11,652 nucleotides of DNA from Anaerolinea thermophila (lineage in GTDB: Bacteria > Chloroflexota > Anaerolineae > Anaerolineales > Villigracilaceae), in the NCBI GenBank assembly GCA_022729775.1, contig DZBA01000083.1, forward strand, positions 1 through 11,652. The letters are read 5' to 3'. The notes under the pieces were generated by a model that searched no databases, was not told the origin of the DNA, and saw nothing but the letters and a program-made list of their open reading frames with translations. Shown here piece after piece: positions 6,138 to 11,652 of this stretch. Numbering within the stretch: the first letter of the stretch is position 1; each line of letters opens with the position of its first letter. A program made the position numbers and the translations under genes.

Positions 6138-7514
6138 TCATTTTATTTTTTTTCGAGAGCGATTATTTGCATTAACAGTTTTAGCGCGGTAAAGAGTTTT
6201 CTTTTCTTTGACCGTTTTTCCAGAACCGCGCCGCATAACAACAATATATTCTTGCGTCATCGTGCTATCGAGAACTCCTGTCGCGTTTGTGGGGCTGTTT
6301 TTAGATGGCATACGCTTATTAGGAATGGAACGAATAAACGTATTGACATACTCAAAGCCGTTATTTTCAAAAAAATCTTTGACGGCAACATCGGTTGGCA
6401 AGACTACGCCTTTTACTTTTCTATTTCCAACGACATAACAAGCATATCCGTTTTTCTTTATTACTTTAGCGACATTCGAAATCGAAGCGCGCAGGTCAAC
6501 GTAAAAAGAAATAACTTCACGGGCGCGTTTTTCGTCGGATTTGTTTACGCTTTCAATGGCGGCGTTTAGCGCTTTGCTTGGAAAAGAAGAAAATTCTCTG
6601 ACAGTTTTTCCGCCCATTAATTTGCGGTCAATCTTGTCAGGTTCTTCGAGTTCGAGCCAAGCCGCCGACAAACGCGAATATTGTCCATAAGCGACGGTTG
6701 TGCCTGAATCGCCATAAGGCGGCGAGGTAACAACAATATCAATACTTTCAGGTGAAATATAATCTTCGGGGATTCCGTCAACTGTATTGAAGTCGTAAAC
6801 ACTCGCCAGCGGACAATGTTTCAGGTTATCAATAATTGCCTTATATTTTTTGTAACCTTCAAAATTTCTTTGAAGTTTAGACGACATGATTCCATAGACA
6901 TCGGGCTTGAATTTCGCCAGTTTCTCTTCGTTGTATCTGTATAATTTGAATTCTTCATTGCGAGTATTCGAACTTTCTCTAACGGTCTCACTAAACGCAA
7001 CTTGAAAAAACAATCGCGCTTCTTCATCTTCGATATCTTTGATGAATTTCCGAAGCCTAAATAATTTCTCGATAACTTCTGGCTTGAACCAAAAATCCAG
7101 ACGCGTGATTCCATAAATCTCTTGCGCTTCTTTGAATTTCTTAAGTTTGTCGTCTAAAGCCATTTTGTGAAAAACGGCAATTTGTTTTTCGAGCGTCTTG
7201 ATTTTAGGGGTTGATGTTTTCGCTTTGGCAATAAGCCGCGCCAAAGGATTCAGGTCTGTCCCGTAAGCGTTGATTCCTCTAATACTGGATTCGACCAAAG
7301 AAGTTCCGCTGCCAGAATATGGGTCAAAAAGCGATTTCGCAGAAACGCCAAATAAATCCAACAACTTCCCTGCTACCTGCGGAATCATCCTTGCTGGATA
7401 ATCGTGGTAGCAATGCGTTAACTCTCGCGTAGGAGCGCCGTTGAACGTCCAATCATCGCTGGAGTCCTCTGGTCTAAGCGGCTCAAGAAAGCCAAGTTGA
7501 GCGGTCTTTAACAT
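6138..7514 (-). CDS. Type II DNA methyltransferase, probably N4-cytosine
   Basis: Modification half of a restriction-modification pair. SAM-binding motif I is FDPYSGSGTS (63-72), preceded by a motif X-like segment (HDYPARMIPQVAGKLLDLF, 37-55). Catalytic motif IV is TSPPYGDSG (263-271). A long helical insert between them (about 100-250) may hold target-recognition elements, an alpha-like motif order. The S/T-PP-Y form of motif IV is typical of N4-cytosine enzymes, which agrees with the MvaI/BcnI-type partner whose cognate methylases make m4C. The ATG lies 2 nt after the endonuclease stop, with a GAAGGA Shine-Dalgarno inside that gene's 3' end, so the two are co-translated. The gene is visibly richer in A+T than its neighbours and has a Lys-rich C-terminus (SRKKIK), both in keeping with horizontal acquisition. 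Confidence 0.92.
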   Translation of the reverse strand: MLKTAQLGFLEPLRPEDSSDDWTFNGAPTRELTHCYHDYPARMIPQVAGKLLDLFGVSAKSLFDPYSGSGTSLVESSIRGINAYGTDLNPLARLIAKAKTSTPKIKTLEKQIAVFHKMALDDKLKKFKEAQEIYGITRLDFWFKPEVIEKLFRLRKFIKDIEDEEARLFFQVAFSETVRESSNTRNEEFKLYRYNEEKLAKFKPDVYGIMSSKLQRNFEGYKKYKAIIDNLKHCPLASVYDFNTVDGIPEDYISPESIDIVVTSPPYGDSGTTVAYGQYSRLSAAWLELEEPDKIDRKLMGGKTVREFSSFPSKALNAAIESVNKSDEKRAREVISFYVDLRASISNVAKVIKKNGYACYVVGNRKVKGVVLPTDVAVKDFFENNGFEYVNTFIRSIPNKRMPSKNSPTNATGVLDSTMTQEYIVVMRRGSGKTVKEKKTLYRAKTVNANNRSRKKIK

Positions 7515-7516
7515 GG

Positions 7517-8359
7517 CTATAAATCCTTCACGTTTTGAAACAGCAAAGGCAGTTTATCTTCATGCGCTCGAAAACCAGTTCCGTGATTACGCACGCTCGT
7601 TATCTTGTCATGCAGGCGCAAATCAACAAGGATATTTCCCGCTAAAATTTGACTTCGGATGATTTCCGCCGAAGTCCCTGTCAGTAATTGCGTTTTCTCA
7701 AACTTGAACCATTCGTCATCGTTTTCTATTCTGCTTTGCGCGCTAACCAATATCAACGCTGGAATTTTTTCTATAAACCTTTCTACTAATGTTTGAAGTT
7801 GCCATTCTGCGACAAGTTCCCCAGAAACATGGCAAACAGATAAGGTTTCACTTTCTATGTTCAAAAACAACCCTGCCTTGTTCGGCGCGCTGGACATGGT
7901 GAAATACAAGCCAAGCCGTTCGTTTTCATCGGGCGTTCCATATTTTCTTATTGCGTCGAGCTGCTTCATCTTCCAAACTTTATGGTTAAACGTAAAAAGC
8001 GTAATCATCGAGGATGAATTTACGCGGCGCGCTTTAAGTTCGATTTCTCCTAAATCTGGCAAAGCGATGTTGTTTTCTGGTAAGCCAATTAACTTCTCTA
8101 ATGTGTGACCGATTCCCGTCGCGCCTTTGCGCTCCGATTTAACCCAGCCCCGCGCTTTCAATTCCCCAAACGCTTGTATAAACTTGCTCAACGTCATTGT
8201 GTCTTTAGGCATGTATGACCTTTTCAGTTGAAACCGTTCCGAAGGTTGGTTTGGAATGCCCAAAACCTTCAACGAAACCTTCGGAACGTTCCATTTTTCA
8301 ACTCGTTTGAAATGCACCCAATTGTATTCAACGGGATAATCTATTCTACTCTGTTTCAT
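7517..8359 (-). CDS. Type II restriction endonuclease, MvaI/BcnI family
   Basis: A 280-residue endonuclease. The block RKGATGIGHTLEKLIGLPEN (78-96) followed by PDLGEIELKARR (101-112) and SSMITLFTFNHKVW (116-129) is the family signature as I know it. The active site would be Asp102, Glu107 and Lys109, the D-X4-E-X-K spacing of MvaI. Family members are monomeric enzymes cutting CCWGG (MvaI) or CCSGG (BcnI), so a CCNGG-type site is the expectation, not a proof. MvaI and BcnI are about 240-250 residues and begin close to the region after residue 50 here. The ATG at 8359 has no Shine-Dalgarno, whereas Met50 (ATG at 8212-8210) has AAAAGG 6 nt upstream and would give a 231-residue protein. I list the longer frame because residues 1-49 look coding. 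Confidence 0.88.
   Translation of the reverse strand: MKQSRIDYPVEYNWVHFKRVEKWNVPKVSLKVLGIPNQPSERFQLKRSYMPKDTMTLSKFIQAFGELKARGWVKSERKGATGIGHTLEKLIGLPENNIALPDLGEIELKARRVNSSSMITLFTFNHKVWKMKQLDAIRKYGTPDENERLGLYFTMSSAPNKAGLFLNIESETLSVCHVSGELVAEWQLQTLVERFIEKIPALILVSAQSRIENDDEWFKFEKTQLLTGTSAEIIRSQILAGNILVDLRLHDKITSVRNHGTGFRAHEDKLPLLFQNVKDL
8235..8288 (-). repeat. Perfect 13-bp inverted repeat inside the 5' part of the endonuclease gene
   Basis: CGTTCCGAAGGTT (8235-8247) and AACCTTCGGAACG (8276-8288) are exact reverse complements across a 28-bp spacer, and a third AACCTTC lies between them at 8264-8270. The proximal arm ends about 10 nt before the AAAAGG Shine-Dalgarno (8219-8224) of the internal start at 8212. 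It could be an operator or an mRNA hairpin that controls the endonuclease; it could also be coincidence within coding sequence. Confidence 0.5.
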
Positions 8360-8374
8360 ATCTGCAAATATTAT

Positions 8375-9382
8375 TTACGGGAACGTAATCCATCCAGCGT
8401 CGAGAAAATATAAATAGATATAACCGATCAACAACACAACCCAGCCGATGAGTTGAAGTTGGTCCATCAAATTTTCGAATGAAATGGTGAAATTATCCTT
8501 GATGGTTTCGACGATGTTTTCGAGGTTATCCAGTTTGGCTTTGAGGCTTTCCTTCCAATCGGTCAGGTAGAACTCCGATTGAATGGCGGCGTACAATTTG
8601 GCAGTGTACCAATCGCCGATGAGCAGCATGTATTGTTCGGCGCGCTCGAAGTCGAGCATGACTTCGAGGCGGTGTTCGGCAATCTGCCGCAACATGCCGC
8701 GCGTGGGGCGCGGGCGGCGTCTGTTTTTGAAGAAGGCTTCGTTGAGTTTATCGAGCATGGTTTCGATGGACTCATCCAACATGCGGTAGCGCAGCAGTTG
8801 ATAATTGCCGATTTTGAGCAGCGCGATGTCGGATTGAAAATCCGCAGCGGGGGCGATGATGACCGCGCCTTCCCAATCCACCAGCGTCAGGTCTTGCGCG
8901 GAGTAGCGCAGCCGCGAGCTGAGGATTTCATCCATTTCGGGTTTGTCGAAGACTTCGCGCTGCGAGCGAATGAAGCGGGTGAGTTTCAGCGCGTTTTTTT
9001 CGATCCACTTATCGGGCGTGGGCTTTGCGTCTTGCACCAATAAAATCGTGTATTCCTCATACAAGCCGCTGTCACGATATTTAACGGGGATGAATTTGCT
9101 TTGCAGGGCTTTTTCTATTTTTGCGCGCTCCTGCAAAACCGAAACCGCAAAAGGGTCTTTCAACTCAAAGTGACATTCAATCATCTGCACGCGCCCGTCG
9201 TAACGCTGACGCATGGCGGTCACTGCATGACCTTCGATGAGAATCGTTTCCTCCCCAAGCGTGACGAGTTCAATATCAATGGGTTCAAAGTACGGCGAAT
9301 CCTTCAAGCCCTTGAATTTTTCAGGGGCTGGATTTTTTCCGTCGTCGAGTTCGGGGAAGGCGATGAGGTAGGTGATTTCCAT
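8375..9382 (-). CDS. Membrane-anchored protein of unknown function, 335 aa
   Basis: Not firmly recognised. It is an acidic N-terminal alpha/beta domain (MEITYLIAFPELDDG onward), then SSRLRYSAQDLTLVDWEGAVIIAP (about 155-178). Next come a helical region with a basic patch (NRRRPRPTRG, 220-229), a probable coiled coil (273-310) and one C-terminal membrane segment (311-328). The order of an N-terminal domain, a coiled coil and a C-terminal anchor recalls RMD1/DUF155-type proteins, but I cannot show homology. The frame is open back to a TTG at 9442, but residues upstream of the ATG at 9382 (LITNHQLPIT...) are translated repeat sequence, so I start at 9382; no Shine-Dalgarno is visible there. The endonuclease start lies 15 nt past its stop, so it could be co-transcribed with the restriction genes, yet its base composition resembles the host-like genes to the right. 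Confidence 0.8.
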   Translation of the reverse strand: MEITYLIAFPELDDGKNPAPEKFKGLKDSPYFEPIDIELVTLGEETILIEGHAVTAMRQRYDGRVQMIECHFELKDPFAVSVLQERAKIEKALQSKFIPVKYRDSGLYEEYTILLVQDAKPTPDKWIEKNALKLTRFIRSQREVFDKPEMDEILSSRLRYSAQDLTLVDWEGAVIIAPAADFQSDIALLKIGNYQLLRYRMLDESIETMLDKLNEAFFKNRRRPRPTRGMLRQIAEHRLEVMLDFERAEQYMLLIGDWYTAKLYAAIQSEFYLTDWKESLKAKLDNLENIVETIKDNFTISFENLMDQLQLIGWVVLLIGYIYLYFLDAGWITFP

Positions 9383-9448
9383 TGGGGTAATTGGTAATTG
9401 GTGATTGGTAATTAGAGATTGGAGATTGAGTAGTTCTACCAATCTCTA
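9383..9448 (-). repeat. AATTACC/AATCTCC low-complexity repeat tract with a hairpin
   Basis: The minus strand reads as tandem variants of AATTACC and AATCTCC, a type of dispersed intergenic repeat known from several bacterial groups that often appears in databases as the peptide NHQLPITN. TAGAGATTGG (9413-9422) and CCAATCTCTA (9439-9448) are a perfect 10-bp inverted repeat with an inner GTAG-TT-CTAC pairing. It fills the gap between the M28 peptidase stop and the next gene and could act as a weak terminator or spacer. Confidence 0.6.
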
Positions 9449-9453
9449 TTCTC

Positions 9454-10527
9454 TTAATATTCCGTCAGCAACGCATACACAATGCGAATCACATCATTCA
9501 AATGCGCGTCCACGCGACCTGGAAAAGTTTCGTCAATATATTCCAGCGTGTCATATTCCGTGTGAATGATTGCCCCGTCATCGCCATATTGCGGGTCAAC
9601 CTGGGTATAGCCGTCTTTGTCGCCAAGAGTCCAATTGGTGGATTCAAAATACGCAAAGGGGATTCGCGCGTTGTCGAACTCGTAGACATCGGATGTGCCG
9701 TATCCGTCTTCATCGTTCAATTCCACGTCATAGATGGTTTGCAATTCGATGTCGTTTTCGCTTGCCCAATTCAACGCCCAATCGCGCAGTTCGGGTTTGC
9801 CTTCGTTGCCGTAAACATAGGTGTAGTCGCCAGCAATGACCGAATCCAAATTGACAAAGCCAATAATGTTTTGAAGTTCATCTTTGCTGGCGCTGTAAAC
9901 GTAATCTGTCGAGCCAAGCAAGCCTGCTTCTTCACCGCCAAAAGCGACGAAATAAATCGTGTATGGAGTGGAAACATCCGCGAGACGCTCCGCCAGTTCG
10001 AGCAGGATTCCCACGCCCGAAGCATTATCGTCCGCGCCGAGTCCATCCGTGACAGAATCGTAATGCGCGCCCACAACCATCACCCGCGCGGATTCGCCTT
10101 CCTTCACCGCGATCACGTTGGCAGACTTGAACGCCGTCTCGGTTTCATCGTCCACCCAGCCCATGCGCTCAAAAGGTTTGACTACAGGCTCATAGCCCAT
10201 CTCTGTAAACGCTTCTTCGATATACTGCGCGGTGGCGGATTCTTCCTGCGTGCCTGACCAGCGCGCGCCGATTTCTTCCGTGATGGTTTCAATGTGACCG
10301 CGCGCGAGTTCGCCGTAGATTACTTCCTCTTCCACGACAACGGCTTCCGTCGCGGCAACCTCTGTCGCTGCGGATATTTCTGTCGGCTCGCTGGTTACAT
10401 TAACTTCGGCGGGCGGTGATGTTGCTTCGAGGGGCTGCGCGGGGATGGATGTGGCAGGCGCGGACTTCGCGCACGCGACAAACGAGAACAGAATCAGCAA
10501 GGCAGAGATTTTCTTCAATGTGTTCAT
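9454..10527 (-). CDS. Exported M28-family zinc aminopeptidase-like protein
   Basis: A 357-residue secreted or lipid-anchored peptidase. The signal peptide ends in FVAC; Cys19 is a plausible lipidation site although the residue at -3 is Phe. A Thr/Glu/Pro/Ala-rich spacer (21-66) suits a cell-surface tether. The M28 zinc motifs are complete: His155 and Asp157 in VVGAHYDS, bridging Asp167 in GADDNASG, catalytic Glu199 and Glu200 in GGEEAGLLGS, Asp228 in VNLDS, and His322 in IIHTEYDT. It should remove N-terminal residues from peptides outside the cell, or act on modified N-termini; the exact specificity cannot be read. Its ATG directly follows the TAA of the PAS gene (TAAATG) with an AGAGGA Shine-Dalgarno in that gene's last codons, so the two are translationally coupled. 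Confidence 0.93.
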   Translation of the reverse strand: MNTLKKISALLILFSFVACAKSAPATSIPAQPLEATSPPAEVNVTSEPTEISAATEVAATEAVVVEEEVIYGELARGHIETITEEIGARWSGTQEESATAQYIEEAFTEMGYEPVVKPFERMGWVDDETETAFKSANVIAVKEGESARVMVVGAHYDSVTDGLGADDNASGVGILLELAERLADVSTPYTIYFVAFGGEEAGLLGSTDYVYSASKDELQNIIGFVNLDSVIAGDYTYVYGNEGKPELRDWALNWASENDIELQTIYDVELNDEDGYGTSDVYEFDNARIPFAYFESTNWTLGDKDGYTQVDPQYGDDGAIIHTEYDTLEYIDETFPGRVDAHLNDVIRIVYALLTEY

Positions 10528-10869
10528 TTATCCTCTGATGAAGTGCGGCATTTCCGATGGAATGATCAATGAAAGTTCTACAAACCCAGCGTATGCGCCA
10601 TCGAGATACCACGGAGATTGGAAAATCATTTTCTTCACGCCGTTCTTTTCGATGGTGTACACGTTTTTTTCGCGCGCCGCGAGCAGCAGTTCGACTTTTG
10701 TCCGCGCGGGGTCGGGGTGACAATCAAGCATGTTCGAGCCGACGAGTTTATAGCCGCCGTCCTTTTCGAAAGTCAGCGCGGCTTTGTCGTTCATTTCGAG
10801 AATGATTCCCTCCGCGTCGCAAACGGTGATGGCGGCGGGGAATTCTTTAATCCAAGCGTGGTTGGTCAT
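10528..10869 (-). CDS. Single PAS-domain protein
   Basis: A 113-residue protein made of one PAS fold and nothing else. AAITVCDAEGIILEMNDKA (12-30) is the usual PAS opening, GYKLVGSNMLDCHPDP (39-54) resembles the helix region with the conserved Asn/Cys-His seen in the C-terminal PAS of DUF438-type proteins, and MIFQSPWYLDGAYAGFVELS (81-100) forms the last strands. No kinase, GGDEF or DNA-binding output domain is attached, so it would act by binding a ligand or cofactor or by docking to a partner. It lies 39 nt after the radical SAM/SPASM stop codon, with AAAGGA before its ATG, and runs straight into the M28 gene. A sensing or substrate-binding role for this operon is inference. Confidence 0.85.
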   Translation of the reverse strand: MTNHAWIKEFPAAITVCDAEGIILEMNDKAALTFEKDGGYKLVGSNMLDCHPDPARTKVELLLAAREKNVYTIEKNGVKKMIFQSPWYLDGAYAGFVELSLIIPSEMPHFIRG

Positions 10870-10880
10870 AAATTCCTTTC

Positions 10881-10938
10881 GGAGTCCAAAGTCTCCAGAC
10901 TTTGGACACTACGCCAAAATCGGGAGATTTTGGACTCC
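10881..10938. repeat. Nested palindromic repeat between the radical SAM and PAS genes
   Basis: GTCCAAAGTCT (10884-10894) and AGACTTTGGAC (10897-10907) form a perfect 11-bp inverted repeat with a 2-nt centre. CCAAAATC (10914-10921) and GATTTTGG (10926-10933) form a second perfect stem with a 4-nt loop. The outer GGAGTCCAAA (10881-10890) and TTTGGACTCC (10929-10938) are also complementary, so the whole element is a nested palindrome. The stop codon of the radical SAM gene (10909-10911) and its last nine or ten codons fall inside it. Confidence 0.75.
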
Positions 10939-11652
10939 AGAAAATTGCAACGGACATCCCCCGCCACACTCCGCCACGAGTTCGCAGGTCTCGCATTTGA
11001 AGGGCAGGTTTTGACGCTCGCGCAGTTGCACGGCGAGTTTGTGATTCCAAATCGAATCCCAATCATCACGCAGGAAGTTACCGAGTGATGTGTAATAGGA
11101 TTGGCAGGGCAGCACGTCGCCGTTGGATTCAATGCACATGCTGTACAGCGCGGCGGTGCAGCCTTTGACGCCGAGATTGCTTTTTGTCGGGTCGAAGTTG
11201 CAATACTGAGTCGGCGTGTACCAAATCAACTTTTGACCGCGCGCGGATGTCTTCTCCACCGCCATATCGAGGATGGGTTGCAGCTCGCTTTCGTGGAGTC
11301 CCGTTCCCACGGTCAGCCCGTTGCCCGAATAAATCAGCGCGTTGAGTCCGATGGTTGGGACACCCAAGTCCGCGAGAAAATCCAGCGTGTCGGGAATCTT
11401 GTGGACATTAGACTTCAACATCGTGGTATTAGTCATCACATACAATTTGCTGTTCAAAACATTCTTCAAGCCTTGAACGGTTTGCTTGAACGCGCCCTTG
11501 CTTCTCATCATCTCATCGTGGATGTCTTCATCGCAAGATTCAACGGTGATTTGCACATGGTCGAGTCCCGCCGCGACGAGTTGCTCCACGTAATTCATAT
11601 CCGCCAGCCGCCGCGCGTTGGTGTTGAGTCCCGTAATCTGCCCGTTGGATTC
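10909..11652 (-). CDS. Radical SAM/SPASM domain protein (5' end outside window)
   Basis: 247 residues are visible; the frame is open to the right edge, so the start and the radical SAM CxxxCxxC lie outside. The visible part starts at the equivalent of residue 202 of the cluster-less paralogue (ENGQITGL/ADxxYVxxLxxAGLDHV pattern). It contains the back half of the SAM barrel and a full SPASM domain that could hold auxiliary Fe-S clusters. Cysteines are at visible positions 151, 165, 173 and 183 (GDVLPCQSYY), then CETCELVAECGGGC (220-233), the classic CX2CX5CX3C. Such enzymes modify peptides or proteins by radical chemistry. The ATG at 11598 inside the frame is not the true start. The C-terminal SGVQNLPILA is encoded by a palindromic repeat. 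No precursor peptide gene is visible. Confidence 0.92.
   Translation of the reverse strand, partial: ESNGQITGLNTNARRLADMNYVEQLVAAGLDHVQITVESCDEDIHDEMMRSKGAFKQTVQGLKNVLNSKLYVMTNTTMLKSNVHKIPDTLDFLADLGVPTIGLNALIYSGNGLTVGTGLHESELQPILDMAVEKTSARGQKLIWYTPTQYCNFDPTKSNLGVKGCTAALYSMCIESNGDVLPCQSYYTSLGNFLRDDWDSIWNHKLAVQLRERQNLPFKCETCELVAECGGGCPLQFSGVQNLPILA

Noticed and set aside
5745..6569. Plus-strand 274-codon open frame
   Set aside because: It runs across the ends of two better-supported minus-strand genes (pseudo-radical SAM and DNA methyltransferase) and has no recognisable domain.
9383..9448. CRISPR-like direct repeats
   Set aside because: The units are 7-8 nt tandem variants without spacers of constant length; this is a low-complexity repeat tract.
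9502..10257. Plus-strand 251-codon open frame
   Set aside because: It is an exact shadow of the M28 peptidase, whose zinc motifs are all present on the minus strand.

Overview
The window is a dense bacterial stretch in which every convincing gene lies on the minus strand, so transcription runs from the right edge to the left. No rRNA, tRNA, CRISPR array or transposase was seen. The gene mix suggests a Chloroflexota (Anaerolineae-like) genome: M28 and HExxH exported proteases, many radical SAM/SPASM-type proteins, and short palindromic intergenic repeats. This placement is inference from gene content only; there is no marker gene here to prove it.

Layout in order of transcription. (1) 11652-9454: the 3' two thirds of a radical SAM/SPASM protein with its auxiliary cluster cysteines intact, then a single-PAS-domain protein, then an exported M28 aminopeptidase-like protein. 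The PAS stop codon abuts the M28 start codon. (2) 9382-8375: a membrane-anchored protein of unknown function, preceded by a low-complexity AATTACC-type repeat tract. (3) 8359-6138: an A+T-richer type II restriction-modification pair, an MvaI/BcnI-family endonuclease and a TSPPY-type (probably N4-cytosine) DNA methyltransferase. (4) 6122-2944: a RRE/PqqD-like plus radical-SAM-like protein that has lost all three [4Fe-4S] cysteines and its SPASM cysteines, followed at 21 and 8 nt by two paralogous HExxH metalloproteases. (5) 2864-1587: a dual-specificity-type protein phosphatase and a class I SAM methyltransferase. (6) 1547-654: signal peptidase I, starting at TTG, and a small CxxC...CxxC zinc-ribbon protein. 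(7) 561-13: a conserved-looking protein of unknown function.

The most striking feature is the pair of paralogous radical SAM-type proteins. One (right edge) keeps its SPASM cysteines. The other (4986-6122) has a perfectly open frame but Leu/Thr/Gln where CxxxCxxC should be, and ends about 40 residues early. The restriction-modification module lies between the two paralogues, which fits insertion into an older exported-protease/radical-SAM neighbourhood. A perfect 13-bp inverted repeat inside the 5' part of the endonuclease gene, just upstream of a better-placed internal start, may be a control element. Short palindromic repeats sit at three gene 3' ends and in one case supply the last codons and stop of the upstream gene.
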